NCBI GenBank assembly: GCA_963931925.1
Contig: OZ007575.1
Span: 32,800,894-32,864,893, forward strand
Source: Onchidella celtica
Taxonomy: Eukaryota; Mollusca; Gastropoda; Systellommatophora; Onchidiidae
Direction: 5' to 3'
Length of the DNA: 64,000 bases
How positions within the stretch are numbered: position 1 is the first letter of the stretch; each line of letters opens with the position of its first letter. The notes beneath the pieces were generated by a model. That model ran no database searches. It was not told the DNA's origin and saw only the letters and a list, made by a program, of their open reading frames with translations. Shown here piece by piece: positions 47,143 through 59,987 of the stretch. The position numbers were made by a program, and so were the translations under genes.

Positions 47143-49269
47143 CCAAATTTTTAACCTGTAAATGAGATTAAAACTTTTAGTCCGTGTGAACTGAAAATTT
47201 CTTCTCTCTCTATGGGAGCTCAGACCTATCCTGTATTTACTGAAAATATATTTTGGGGGTCTTCTGCTTCAGCTATAGATTTTGGTAGAATGGGCATATC
47301 AACCATCTTTAGTGTGTGGACCCAAGAATCACCATGGCGATTATGGCATTGATTATGATTTCGTTGGCTGATTTGCATTGCGAGCCACTCACTAATCGAT
47401 GGCGAACTAAAAGTAGGTCGAAACAGTAAACAATGGCACATGTGTACACAATGGGAGATATACGGCCAATTCATTCACTTCCTTTCCCTTGTTTGTACAG
47501 ATGGTAGGGAATCTGACCAGCTTCAGTCCATCCTTTCCACCCCTGTTATAAGTCAACTACAATACAACTAGATCTAGCCGGTATTTTAACTGCTTAGACA
47601 TGTATATCTCGAAGTTACACTAAATCAGCTGATCCACCGGCCATCTGTAGTGTACAGAACAAAACACTCAGTGACGTCGTGCGCATTCTGCCTATTTGTC
47701 ATATTTTCTTTTATTACTTTTTTGTTTGCATGGAAGTTAAGTTCATTTTTATTTGCTCTGTCTGACTTTCTCTGTGATTTCACACCTGACAAAATTGGCT
47801 AATTAATGTTATCTTAAAAAAAAAAAATTCCTTTCACAATTTTATACTCTGGAGCAAAGCAGCAATGATCAGTTGGGGGAAAAAGCAGGAAAAAATGTAG
47901 GATAAAAAAAGAAAAGAAAAATCAGCCCTTGCGGAAATTTGAAGCCCCATTACAGACTTGGCAGGCGAGTTTACTTATTAACATGCCGCCAGGGAACCTG
48001 AGTAAAAGCGTTACTAAAACTATGCAGGGTCTCTCTAATGCTACCGAGGACACTATATAACAGATAACTGCTTGAAAAAGGACAACCTGGTGCATCATTA
48101 CCGTAAGAAAAACCATGAGTTACTCCGAATCGAGCCATCTTACTGAGTGAAGAGCCTAATTATTCAACAAAATAAGCCAGAATTATGATCTAAAGGAGCT
48201 CCTCCTAAATAAAAATCACAAAACCAAAAACCCATCTGCGAATAAGATCAGATCTTATCTGCTGATGTTTGTGAATAAATGTAGCCATATTAGAATCACA
48301 ATTTGCTTTGCAAGTTTTTTTGTTTTGTTTAAACGTGAGTCCCCTTGTGTAGATCAAGATAATTTGATACATTTTGGGGGGATTTTCCTTTTTCTGTTAT
48401 AAAATGTAACTTGTTGCTTCATTCCAGGTAGTTAAATCTAGTTGCCCCGTTTCTGTTGGCCAACCGATAACATTTAACATGTGATGGGCTGGAATCCAAT
48501 AAAGAACACCACATTTTTTCTGCTAGCTAAGGCATCTGCTGTTGGTTGGGGTGGGGTGGGGGGGGGGGCGGGGGAGGACATGCTAACTTTGGTCTCCCAT
48601 GTCTGTCTGGACCTTTTTTCTCTCTCTGTCCTTCGTCCTCTCCCTCTCTCTTCCCTCTTTCAGATAGATCTATAAAGCCAGATTTTTCCACATTTTCCTC
48701 TTTTAAACGCAGCCATGTTACTGTTAGCATCTTTTTTGACAAGGTTACTAAGTCTGTCACTCGTACTGCTTTTGCCTCCAGTATGTTCATCTATAATATC
48801 ACTGATGACTGAATCATAATGCTATCTCTCTCGTAGTAGGATAGTTATTATTATGATTGGCAAAGATACAGTTGTATGGTTGTGTCATATAGAGACAGAC
48901 AGAGAAGTGAAAAGGTAAGATAGTTCTTGGGGAATCTGAGGCCTTCTTGCTGTAAAACTAGAGAAGTAAGAATGGTTCAAAATAATTACATGTATAGTGG
49001 CAGTGGACAGTAGATTGAGAAGGGGATGTGGGCTTTTACATTTTGTCAACTGTAGGATGATACGTTTTGACTAGGACAGATAGTAATAGTGTCAAATATA
49101 AAAGCAAAGCAGGTTTTGTATTTAGTAAGCTACATGCTTGTTTTGCAGTAATTAAGAAGATTGTAAGGAGCCAAAAATATCTGACCTGTAGACTGAGCTC
49201 TGTTTTTGCAATTAATATGTGAAAGCAGAAACAAAAAGAGGTTCTTATTTCTGCCTGTTTATGTCACAG
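47143..49269. other. Non-coding stretch upstream of the FLAD1 exons
   Basis: The first FLAD1 exon should lie upstream of 49270 and could be in this stretch, but no ATG-containing exon ending in a phase-1 donor and resembling the family's short leader was identified. There is a G-rich tract at 48545-48575 and a tctctct-rich tract near 48620-48660. Confidence 0.4.
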
Positions 49270-49364
49270 TCATAGGTGATGAGATTCTGAAGGGCCAAAC
49301 ATTAGACACCAATTCTAACTTCATTTGCAAGAAGTTGTTTTCCTTAGGGGTCAAAGTTCAAAAG
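49270..49364 (+). CDS. FLAD1: FLAD1 exon a
   Basis: Acceptor tttatgtcacag, donor CAAAAG|gtatgt. Carries the GDEILKG motif that opens the MoCF fold. Confidence 0.9.
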
Positions 49365-52300
49365 GTATGTATTTCCTTTTTCTGTTATTGATTTTTTTCC
49401 TTGTCATTGCATATAAATTTAGGGATTGGTTATAATATGAAAAATTTCTACCTTGTCTATTTCAGTGGCACCAAAGGTACATGATACAATAAGATGGGTC
49501 AGTCCCTCTTCATGCCTTTGAAAAATGGGTTCTAGAAGGGCAGAACCAGTGCTTTGTTTGTTGTATTTGCTTAGAAAGTAAGACACAACATTGATTGTTT
49601 TCACTAGCGTTATCCAAAAAATATGCAATATCTGATTTGCGATGGGCATGTCCATAAAGTGATATGTGAAGCACCCAGGGATGGGTGAGGGGAAAAAAAG
49701 AGGAAGATTTTTCATCCACCCCTATCCCATCTTATTCTAAAAATATAATAATCTATCTTTTCGGTTAATGGTAAGTTAATATAACAGTTTTAGTTGCATT
49801 GCTGTCATAGAGAGACAAAAAAAATGGCCAGAGGTTTCGTACAGTGTACAAAGTTATAAAAACTACAAAGTCGGCCTAAGTGACGTCTATCAAGGTGTAG
49901 GGTGCTTACTAAACAGTGAATAGTACTGGGTATTCTGTTCGGCTTTGTAAAACAGACTGTTGTTTATGTCTTTTACATATTCGCTGCTGGGTGGCATGTG
50001 CAAAGCTTGTTAGTGCAAAACTCCCCAGCTGTCTCATCTTATCCATATTGTATCTTGCATCTTTGGTGGTATTTTTGAGCAGTCTTCATTTCCCCACCCT
50101 TTAGAGTATCTTAACTCAAAACATAATACAGGGGCTTACTAGACATTGCAAAATATCATGAGCAGGAAATGGATCATTAATCGCTGCTGTGAAAACATTA
50201 TGGATTGGTGCTCCCAAGTTTGGTATTACAGGATAGCAACTAATAAAGTAATATGGGGTTTTTGCAGAACTGGGTTCGTTGGAGACATTTAACTGCTTTA
50301 GCCCTGAGAAGTCCGAGGTTTGATTTTTTGCCTTCACGATCTTAGCTGCACTTGTTATTAGCTAGGTTTAAAACAACATTGACAGGTGTGTATGTTGACT
50401 TTTCCAGAACTTTTTTTTAGTCTTTTTGCCCCGTTATGTTCAGGTAAAGTAGTCTTGCAAGTGTGTTAGCTACTTAGCTTGTCCACATAAAAAATATGAG
50501 GTGGGATGCGGCTGCCTGATTTCCATATATCACCATTTTAAAACAGGTGGAACAAGAAGAGGGCTATGTGATCAAATGTACATTAGTCACTTAGTATGGG
50601 TCTGCATCAACAAAAAAAACCCAAAACCTTGGCTACAGAAGACCTTTAGAGAAACAGAACAGAAGTCAAACTGTTTAGTTTTACACGTTTATTGTCTATT
50701 GGTGGCATGGGCTTTACTATGATGTTTGGTCGTGCATAGGAGACAATTAAGACTGCCTCCATATGATTTCTGGACATGACAATTTGAAAAAAAATCTGTC
50801 GTGCTGGTAATAATTCTTTGGATGTCTTTTAGTTACTGTTATTTTTTTATTTTTTTTGGCTCATAGATTTGTCTATGCGTTGCCCATATGACCATGACCA
50901 GTTTCAATCATGTCATTTTGTGCACCTTGCTCAGGAGATGCCATTGAAAATGAAGCATTCTTCATGCAACTGTGTGTGACACATACAGCCTTTTAAAATG
51001 ATACTGTACATTTAGTTAAACGAGACATTTGCAGCTTTTAGATATTTTGATTAAATTTAGATCTATTTTAATTTGCATGTGTCTGATTTAATTCACAAGA
51101 CTTTCCCTGTTTTCGGCCAGTATTCTCCTGCTCATTGAATTGTTAGTATATAATTATAGTTTATTTTGGCAAACAAAGCAAGATAAAATGTAATGCAAAA
51201 GATTAAGAGTAAATCAATTTTATAAAGATTGCAGGTTTTTTATTTGCTTTTGTTGCACATTTTACATTGTAAGTGACCATTTTCATGGTAAATTTTTACT
51301 CCAGATCTCTGTGATATGTGATGAAGTGGATACGATTGCAGCAGAGGTAGCACAGTTTGCAGAAAGATACACTCATGTGCTTACCTCAGGAGGCATTGGA
51401 CCCACTCATGATGATATGACATTTGAAGGTTAGTGGCTTTGGAGTTTGTTTTCATCCCTGGAGGATTCAGATCGCCACTGTTCCTTAACAAACTCTGTAG
51501 TAATTATTCAAAAATTGAATACACTGATGTCATGTATACAATATTCAACTACATTCAAAGTAACATCGAATGATGTTGGCTATAAACTTCCCACTAAACT
51601 GAAAAATCCTCAAATAGCGAGCTTTCAAAAATTCATCGTAACTAGACCACATGTGCTAGGATTAAACAGTTTTTTTGCTTCTCCTGACAGTAACCAAAAT
51701 CGGTAACTTCAGTTTTAAGGAAAGGTGACGACATGTCCAGGTTTTAAATTTGAACATGTGGATTGTTAACCAGTGGGGTGTCTGTCATTGAATGAATGGT
51801 GAGCTATTGTATTTGCGTGGAGGTCACTGTATACTGAATTCATGAATCTATCATCTGTGGCACTGTTGAACCTCCTGGTCCATGTAGAATTGATGGAAAA
51901 TTTTTCATATTGTTAGTTCTTGCCTCTCGGCACTGTGTCTTCTTTTTGCCTCATTGAGTTTCTGTGTGTTTTGAGTGAGAAGTGATATGAAGCACATGAG
52001 GACAGTAGCTTCATTGTGACTCTCTTTTATTGGTAGATGAAAGTGGTGGCAGCAGACACAACCCCCCCCCCCCCCCCCCCCAAACAAAACAACAACAACA
52101 GCAACATTAACAACAAAAACCACCTGCTGTTCTATTCAGTAAAGGAACAACCATATACATTAGTAATGTTTTCTCCGTTTTTGTTACCAGCACAATGAAA
52201 AGCCATGCTCTGTCAAAAATCTTTGGAAATTGAATGTTTGATGTATTATTTACTTAAATTTTGACAATATCTTGTCAATTAATTCAAAAGATATTCATCA

Positions 52301-52522
52301 TATCATCTTTGTCTTGACACTTAGCATGATTTTTTTTTGCCTGGCAGATGAAATATTCATTTTTGATGCACCACAATAATTGTTCAGACTGCTGCCCTTT
52401 AAATCCCAGGGGTAGCCAAGGCCTTTGGTCTCCAGACCGAACCCCATCCTGACCTGGTACAACTGATCACAGAATGGTTCCGCACCACTGACATGGACTC
52501 AGCAGAGATGAAAATGGCCAAG
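49270..52522 (+). CDS. FLAD1: FAD synthase, molybdopterin-binding domain, three exons of a partial gene
   Basis: The exons are 49270-49364, 51305-51428 and 52410-52522, with GT-AG introns and phases that join into 110 codons. They read [20 protein letters not shown], then [20 protein letters not shown] with [18 protein letters not shown], then [25 protein letters not shown](K)G and the [11 protein letters not shown] loop are the MoCF/MoaB-type signature found in CinA and in the N-terminal half of animal FAD synthase. FAD synthase adenylates FMN to FAD through a C-terminal PAPS-reductase-like domain, which is not in the window. The first exon enters in phase 1, so at least one exon precedes it. 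The next intron would exceed 11 kb and hold all the transposons to 64 kb, unless the gene is truncated. Confidence 0.9.
51305..51428 (+). CDS. FLAD1: FLAD1 exon b
   Basis: Acceptor tttttactccag, donor TTTGAAG|gttagt. Carries the [12 protein letters not shown] active-site loop. Confidence 0.93.
52058..52082 (+). repeat. Poly-C tract in FLAD1 intron
   Basis: About 21 consecutive C, followed by an aaacaacaacaac tract. Confidence 0.85.
52410..52522 (+). CDS. FLAD1: FLAD1 exon c
   Basis: Acceptor ttaaatcccag, donor GCCAAG|gtagtc. Encodes [20 protein letters not shown] and continues to SAEMKMAK, the point where the family has the following 'P-x-S-A-x-L-x-Y-G' segment, which I cannot find downstream. 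Confidence 0.9.
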
Positions 52523-52894
52523 GTAGTCATTGTACCTCTCATGCATCTTGCGTTTGAAGGCTGAAAACTATTCCCATAGTCCCTTGAATTTCTACTTTTG
52601 AAAAGCTAGATGAAGTGTCTTTTTGTTGATTTACTTGTAAGATAATCAATATCTCTAACCATGTTGATTTAATCGTACCCTTCTACAGGCTCCCTCTCTG
52701 GCCTCAGCATGCCTTGGGTAACTGTTTTAAAAAATCCTACACCAGTAGATTATTGAACTGTTATTGTGCGGGTTTCTGCAAGCAACACATAAAATCCTCA
52801 ATTTCTTTATTTTTTCATGATTGATGAGTGGTTCATATATACAGTTTATGATATATTGATCTATTTCTGGCCAATCCTGTTATATCTGTGTTAA

Positions 52895-53520
52895 CTCACT
52901 TGAGACTGGGTTCTTTTTGGCCAACATGCGCTGGAGACTGGGGTTTTTTGGTGTATTTTAAAAATTCATAATAACTCACCTAATTAAGCTATTGTAATGA
53001 AATTTGAATACAAATAAGTTCAACTAAAGCACAATACACTGTAAAATTTTCAATGTTTTATCTATTATGGTTTTGATTTTATAAATTTTTGAAAATCATG
53101 TCAATTTTTGTTTTCTGGGAAATTTCGGAAATTGAGTGTGCCTGAGGCATGTACTTAGGGTCTACATCATCACTCAGATTAAATCTGAAAAATTATCATC
53201 AAAAACTTCAAAAATATTGGTCTCTTTTCTCTTGCGTTTAGGGGACGATATTCTGTTTACAATAGCCAACTCAATATTTTTAGTTATTGCAGTTACTTAC
53301 CTTAATTAATCATAGATCCAAAACTATAACTCCTACTTCTGCCAAACTCGGTACGAAACGAAACGAATGGCTCTACATGCATTAGAGACGTGTCCCGCAG
53401 GGCTTGCATGCATAGCATAGGTGATATCGATTGAAACAATTCATCACGCAAAGGGTGCATGGTCCGTCCAGAGCGGAAACGAACCGTCACGCAACTGTTG
53501 CGTGATCCGTCTCAAGTGAG
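52895..53520. mobile_element. Non-autonomous TTAA-flanked element, 626 bp
   Basis: Perfect 12-bp terminal inverted repeats CTCACTTGAGAC...GTCTCAAGTGAG are flanked directly by TTAA at 52891-52894 and 53521-53524. TTAA duplications are the hallmark of piggyBac (and Kolobok) transposons. The interior has an inner palindrome near the right end (cgtcacgcaactgttgcgtg) and no coding frame. Confidence 0.8.
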
Positions 53521-53611
53521 TTAATTTTCTCTGAGCCCTTTGAACCTGGAATATCAGGGTTTCTGATAGAAATCACTGCAGTGATCATGAAATACATCAA
53601 AACAATATGTC

Positions 53612-54756
53612 TGTCACAAATCCCAGACTGGGAGATGTAATAGTTATAACGACAACAACCACGAACGAACAAGTATAACACTCAACAAAACAACCCATCA
53701 GACTCACACATTTATTAAACATACGATAAAGATAGAATTGCAATGACATACATTATATTACTTAATTAACTGCCGTCCACGGCCTTCTCCCGCAAGCACA
53801 CTTCCTCGGGTCCACAACCCGGTAATTACTTCTAAAGACGCTTCGGCCTCAGCCCTCCACTCAGGGTCTTAATGACACACTAGTATTCTTTCACACCACA
53901 GTCTCTCAATAGCGCCTCCCTATGGCAATAACACCTTAGCCTCCTATAGCACCTCACGTGGCCCTAGCACGTTAATACTTCAATTCACATGAGTATCTCA
54001 ATCGCACAATAATACATCCATGTCACAGTAGTACATCTTAATAGCACATTACAATCATATATACATCCCTGTCTGTGGCCAGACTGCCACGACTCATGTG
54101 CTGCGACTGTCCTACACGACAACGTCACTCCTGGCCTATGTGTGGCCTTCGGCCCTATGCTGGCCTATCCCCCGTGCTCACCGTAGGCGGCGCTTCGGCC
54201 CGACCCCGGCACCTACAAAAATAACATTACATTGGTATAATACCATACCATTTCTAATCACTTCACCCCTCATTACAACTCATGAAGCGTACACACAATA
54301 GTTCACATTTCACTCACCAAACATCTTACGGTAACACCTCCACCGTATTACACCCTACTCACTCTCGCTACAAATCCATGAAGCTAACTTCCATCTATCG
54401 CTCATGGCGCACATTGCTATACACAGTATCAAGGACTTCCACATTCCTCACATATACTTATGTACATCACGGTCATAGGCGAATATAATACATCAATCAT
54501 CATAATTATCAATCATCGTTCCACCTACCAGTCATCACTGGAAACACTGTCACAATCTCCCGACTGTTCTCACTCACGTCCGTCCCCTGGGACCTTCTAA
54601 CTTGCAGTGATAGTAGTACAGCGCTCTCGCCTCATGCAGACCCCCCCCCCCCCCCACTCACAACATGCACGCTTTTCATTACCCGTGGGCCGTGGGTTAA
54701 CTTCACTCTACCCCCTTCCCCCGTAACTACTGATCCCAGCTCACCTGCTCGTGACA
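53612..54756. mobile_element. Solo LTR, 1145 bp
   Basis: Begins TGTCACAAATCCC, ends GCTCGTGACA (so TGTCAC...GTGACA) and is flanked by a perfect 5-bp direct repeat ATGTC (53607-53611 and 54757-54761). No coding frame, primer-binding site or polypurine tract. Its first nine bases (TGTCACAAA) equal those of the 7700-9308 solo LTR. Includes a ~16-base poly-C tract near 54640-54656. Orientation not determined. Confidence 0.75.
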
Positions 54757-54961
54757 ATGTCTTCTCAAGAGTATCTAATCTCTCCCAACATTTTGAGCGA
54801 AATCATTTTTGGGATTTGTCCCAGTATCATATGTTGTGTTTGTATTTTAAAGTTACTAGAGCCTATCAAAAGAATCTTGAAATCTGAGTACTAATATTTT
54901 AATTCCCCTACAGTGAGTGATAGTGAACTGATCTGTGAATACAAAATCTGTAAGGCTTAGA

Positions 54962-57900
54962 CATAATAATATAATAATAGTTCGTCCATCAGGTATGATG
55001 ATGACCTTAACAACACCAGAGGAATAAAGAACAGAAATTGTTGAGAATTTCAACACATGGACAATAAAGAGAACTAAAGGACACAGAGGACAGAATGGAA
55101 AGACTGTTCTTTCATGACTTATGGCTTCTCATGTGACTGATAAGTCCTATTTTTGCCCTGAAGACCCTTCCGCATAAATGACAAGAGTGCTCCGTTGGTT
55201 CAGTACCACTGGGCCTTTTCTTGCGCCGTTCTCTTTTTCTGATAGCCTGCTGGACTCTGTCAGCTTCCCATGCTTTGCTGCCTCTGGTAAGGGCCGCCCT
55301 CCAATTTGCACGATCAAGCGAGAGCTTTTCCCACTCACTCACATCAATGGCAAAGGCCTTCAGTGATTGCTTGAGAGTGTCTTTGTAACGTCTCTTTGGG
55401 GCCCCAACATTCCTCGTTCCATTGGAGAGCTCAGAGAAGAAGATTTGCTTAGGGAGTCTGGAGTCGGGCATTCTGACAACATGTCCTGCCCAACGTAGCT
55501 GAATTTTTTTCAGGTGGCAGAAGATGCTCAATTCCTTGGCACGATTGAGGACCTCAGTGTCTGGAATTTTATCCTGCCATTTGATCCTTAGGATCTTTCT
55601 AAGGCAGGCCAGATGAAAGTGATTTAGCTTTCTGGCATGCGATTGGTACACTGTCCAGGTTTCAGCCCCATAGAGTAGGGTGGGAAGGACCACAGCATTG
55701 TACACTTTCAGCTTAGTGTCTGTGCGAATGCCGGCAACATCCCACATTCTCTTTCGAAGCCTGCCAAATGCAGAGCTGGCTTTGCTGATTCTTGAGAGAA
55801 TTTCAGTATCAACACGAGCCGGGGAAGACAGTGTACTGCCAAGATAGGTGAAGTTCTCCGACACCTTCAGAAGACTGTCATGGACTTTGATATTTGGGGG
55901 TCACAGGATACTTGTCGTCTGGAGTAGGCTGATGGAGCACTTCCGTCTTCTTTGTGCTTATTGTGAGGCCAAAGTTGTCACAGGCACTAGAGAACTTATC
56001 AACACAGTTTTGCATGCTATCCTCATCGTGTGCCAGAAGTGCACAATCATCAGCAAATAGTAGGTCACAGACTTGAGTACTTTTGGTTTTGGTTTTTGCC
56101 TGAAGTCTCCTGAGGTTGAATAGACTGCCATCAGTTCGGTACTTGATGCTTACCCCTTGAGGAGGAGAGCTAAAGGCTTCTTGTAGCATTGCAGAGAACA
56201 TGATGCTGAACAGAGTTGGGGCTAAGACACAACCCTGTTTTACCCCATTTGTGACAGCAAAGGGCTCTGAAAAACTGCCGTTACTTTTGACTGCAGCTTG
56301 CATGCCATCATGAAACTGGCGCACTATTGTGATGAATTCGGGTGGACACCCAAACTTCGCCAAGATTTTCCAGAGGCCTTCACGACACACTATGTCAAAT
56401 GCTTTTGTGAGGTCAATAAATGTGATATACAGCGCTTTATTTTGTTCCATGCATTTTTCCTGAATCTGTCTGGCAGCAAAAATCATATCCGCCGTTCCCC
56501 TCTCTTTACGAAAGCCACATTGGCTCTCGGGAAGCAAGTCATTTGACGAGAGGTGATCAAGAAGGCGATTCAGAAGCATTCTTGCCAATATTTTGCCAGC
56601 AATTGAAAGTAGAGAGATTCCCCGATGGTTGTCACAGACTTGGCTGTCCCCTTTGTTTTTGTACAGATGGATGATTGAAGCATCTTTGAAGTCCTGTGGC
56701 AGCTTCCCTGCTTTCAACATATCATTGAACAACTCGGTCAGCCTTTCAATAAGCTTTTATCCACCGAAGGCATACACCTCAGCAGGAATTGAATCCACGC
56801 CTGGTGATTTGTTAAAGGACATCTGATTTGTGGCAGTCCGGGTCTCATTTGCTGTGAATGGCTTGGCAAGAGCTGCATTAATAGGAGTCTGAGGGAGGCG
56901 GTCAATGGACTCAGTATTTATATTTGATGGCCGATTTAGCACACCTCCGAAATGTTCTGCCCAACGCTGAATTATGGCATTCAATTCAACAATGCGTGTT
57001 GAACCATCTGACGCAAGAAGTGGCGTAGTGCCAGAGCGGGATGGTCCAAACACAGCTCGGAGGCTCTCAAAGAACTTTCTAGTGTTGTTTGTGTTGGCAT
57101 ATTTCTGAGTTTCTCTTACTCGCTCTTCAAGCCAGTCATTTTTCATTTTCCTCAGCTTCTTCTGGAGTACACCCTTACATGCACGCAGTGCATCAGCTTT
57201 TGCTGTGGAAGAGGGGTCACTGCAGTGAGCTTGGATGAGACTATTTTTTTCTTTGATGAGCACTTTGATTTCATTATCATTATCATTGAACCAGTCCTGA
57301 TGCTTGCGGACAGGAAAACCAACTGTGCTGCTAGCGCAAGAGTGTACAGTCGTTTTTAGGTCAGTCCAGCTCTGTTCAATGTTCTCAGGGTCAAAAGTCA
57401 CGCAATCCAATTTTGAGGAGAGTTCTGATGAGAGCTCGCTCTGTTTCTCAGCTGAGCAGAGTTTTGAAACATTTAGGCGTTTAGGTGGCGCTTTTCCTTG
57501 AGGGCATCTATTGCGCCTCAATGTTAGTCTGAGCTTGCAAACAATGAGTCTGTGGTCAGTTCCACACTCGGCCCCACACATCGCCTTTGTTACAAGGACA
57601 TCCTTTCTGTCAGTCTTCCTCACAATGACATAGTCTATGAGATGCCAATGCTTTGAGCGGGGATGCATCCATGACGTTCTGTTTCTCACAGGGAGACTAA
57701 AATTTGTGTTGGTAATGAACAGGCCAAATTCAGCGCACAAAGTAAGTAAGCGCAACCCATTGTTATTGCATGAACCAACTCCATGAGGGCCCAAAACATT
57801 TGGCCACGCTGAGATTTCGGAGCCAACCCTAGCATTGAAGTCCCCCAAGAGAATCAGCTTATCAGCTGCCGGGACAGAGCATATGACAGATTCTAGATCA

Positions 57901-58618
57901 GAATAGAACTTGTCTTTGGCTTCATCTGGGTTTGTCATGGTGGGCGCATATGCGCTAATGAGGGTGGCTGACTGGCTTTTCCCAACTGGGATCCTGAGTT
58001 CATTAGCCTGTCATTTATTTCAATTGGCATGGACTGCAAGTTTCTGACAAGGTCATTTTTAATTGCAAACCCAACACCATGCTGTCTCGGTTCGACTGCA
58101 CCCTTGCCTTTCCAGAAGAAGGTGTATCCACCACTGAGCTCTTTGAGTTGGCCACTATCAGGGAGTCTGGTCTCACTGAGTGCCACTATGTCCAGGTTGT
58201 ACCTGCTGAGCTCAATGGCAATAAGTGCAGTGCGTCTTTCCGGGTTGTTTGAGTTGTCCTGTAGTGTGCGTATATTCCAGGCTCCTAGCCTGAGTAAGCT
58301 GAATTTCTTTTTGTTTCGACCACAAAAAGGGATCCCCACTGGTCGCGGTATACCAGTCAGGGTGATGTGAAGTGGGCTTTCTTTAGGGCACCTTTTCTAG
58401 CCCCTTCCTCAGTTGAGGTGAGCAGTGCTATCCTTAAATAAGGCTGCTCAGCTACTGTGGGTGCTGCCTCCCCACGCCTCCACTTCAATCGACGATGAAG
58501 CGACCATAGCCCACAGCCACCAACGTGTAGGTCTGTGCTAACAGCTTCCAGTCTATCCAAACCTGCTGCCACCGCACTCGCCCATCGCCGTTGGAATTTT
58601 GAGAGGAAAGAAGACGAG
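54962..58618 (-). mobile_element. APE-type LINE, nearly full-length but decayed
   Basis: On the minus strand a 5' region (58618-58340) is followed by endonuclease, reverse transcriptase and a C-terminal C2H2 finger, then a ~150-base 3' UTR ending in catcatcatacctgatggac and an (ATT)n-like tail at 54981-54962. The 5' end abuts the start of the LTR at 58619, so the LTR element may have inserted into it or the LINE may end there. Frames are broken in at least three places. The clade was not determined; it is of the type often annotated 'craniofacial development protein 2-like'. Confidence 0.88.
55112..58339 (-). pseudogene. LINE ORF2: endonuclease, reverse transcriptase, C2H2 finger; three breaks
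   Basis: The frame pieces are 58339-57935, 57938-56757, 56732-55878 and 55864-55112. The APE endonuclease shows LGAWNIRTL, ALSETRLP, LLGDFNARVGS and CGTDHRLI. The RT shows LTKAFDIVCREGLW, VKQGCVLAPTLFS and LLFADDCALLAHD. The last piece has TLLYGAETWT, QLRWAGHVVRMP and a finger CHLCGRVFRAKIGLISHMRS plus H (C-x2-C-x12-H-x3-H). Breaks: a one-base frameshift near 58005 inside the endonuclease, an in-frame TAA at 56757-56759 between the linker and the RT, and a one-base frameshift in a five-G run at about 55897-55901 after the RT. The copy is therefore not autonomous. Confidence 0.9.
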
Positions 58619-59987
58619 TGTAACAGGGTGATAGTTTGGCAAGGTATAACTAGTAGTTATAATAATATTGTGCCTATAACTAGCGTGGGAAGATAGTTAA
58701 CGGCGGGGAGACAGAGTTATTGTAGGCCAGAGGGGGAAAGTAGCCGATGCAACTGAAGCGCTTTGACACCCGAAAAGGGTAGTGTTTACTTGACCGCCGT
58801 ACTTGTCGATCAGATCACCTGGGAATTGCTTGGGGGGGTAGAGCTGTTTCAATAGTATTTGACGTGGAGTCGACGGGGGTGGCTATTAGGATAACGGTGG
58901 GCGTCTTGGGACGCTACCTGACTGGGTATAAATCCCCGAACGCTCCTTCCAACTTCAGACCGCTGAGAGCACTCACCAGCTTCGTGCCGAAGAGGAGACC
59001 ACAACCGCAACTGTAACTTTGTACTAGTCTTGTGAGTGGGGAGGGTCAGGGAACCCGCAAACATCCTTTGTCAGAGCGTGGTATCTTTGGTATCTTGTCG
59101 GCATTTGAGCTGTTGCTGAGTGGTAAGTTAATTGTACGATGTATGTGTATTTTACTTAATGTTCATGATTGCAGAACCTAAATCTAGTGGGTTTACTTTG
59201 GTATAACTACTGCCTCTGAGAGAGTCACGGAAACGCCGTTACATATGTGTTACGAAACCTTATAGGATGGGGTCTGTTAGAGAGAGCGTTATTCTTCGTG
59301 GGGAACGTGTAAATATCATTAAAACTGTGTTGATCGTTTATTCTATTGCCTATATGGGAGTCTATGGAGTATAGGAGCTGCAGCCTGTCTTATAACAGTG
59401 TCAGCGGTTAAAAGTATTAATGTTGAATATCCGTCATGGAGTAAGTATGGAAGTCATGCCTTCCAACAGTAGATTAGGAAGTTACGATTGTTTTTCTACA
59501 GAGGAGGAAGAACAACACCTTCTTGGTCTCAACTTCTTGTCCTTTGATTAACGACATCGTAGCGTCTTGGCTTCCCGACCTATTGGTACCTGCCGATACC
59601 TGTTGATCTAACTGCGCAGTCAAGCCAGGGTAGAGAGGAAGAACCAGTGCCCAGATAGCGCCATACACCCCTAAAGGAGAGGTTTCCTTATGCTGAATGT
59701 TCCCATGTGTTTTATAAAATGTGCTAGAAATTGAATATTACGAAGCCATTTAATTAGCATGTACTGATTTGCATCAACTTCATTCCATCGAAATTCACAT
59801 GAAATTGTATGACCTATGTTCCTATTATTATTGAATGAATTAATAATTATTGTATATATGTAAGCAATACAGATATCGTTTGTTATAACTTATAGAAGAG
59901 AGATAGTCGATTATTTAGTGTGTTTGTGCCGTGCCCATCACGGCTGGTGTCAGAAGAAAGTTAGTGAGAGAAAGTGGAAACATCACA
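58619..59987 (+). repeat. 5' LTR of the second gypsy element (inferred, about 1.37 kb)
   Basis: The start TGTAACAGGG and end ACATCACA are placed by the TG...CA rule, by the primer-binding site that follows one base later, and by the end of LINE homology just upstream. The 3' LTR is beyond the window, so the limits are inferred. It contains a TATA box at 58927. Confidence 0.6.
58927..58932 (+). promoter_or_regulatory. TATA box in the 5' LTR
   Basis: gggTATAAAtcccc lies about 310 bp into the inferred LTR, with GC-rich flanks. Transcription of the element would be expected to start about 25-30 bp downstream. Confidence 0.5.

Noticed and set aside
48712-48811. Short frame starting MLLLASFLTRLL, like a signal peptide
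   Set aside because: Only 33 codons, no splice or cleavage context, in T-rich DNA. Hydrophobic leaders arise easily by chance here.
52686-52718. ctacag|GCTCCC...CTTGG|gtaact as the next FLAD1 exon
   Set aside because: The splice-like signals are there, but the translation (APSLASACLG) does not match the conserved segment expected after exon c and the frame soon stops.
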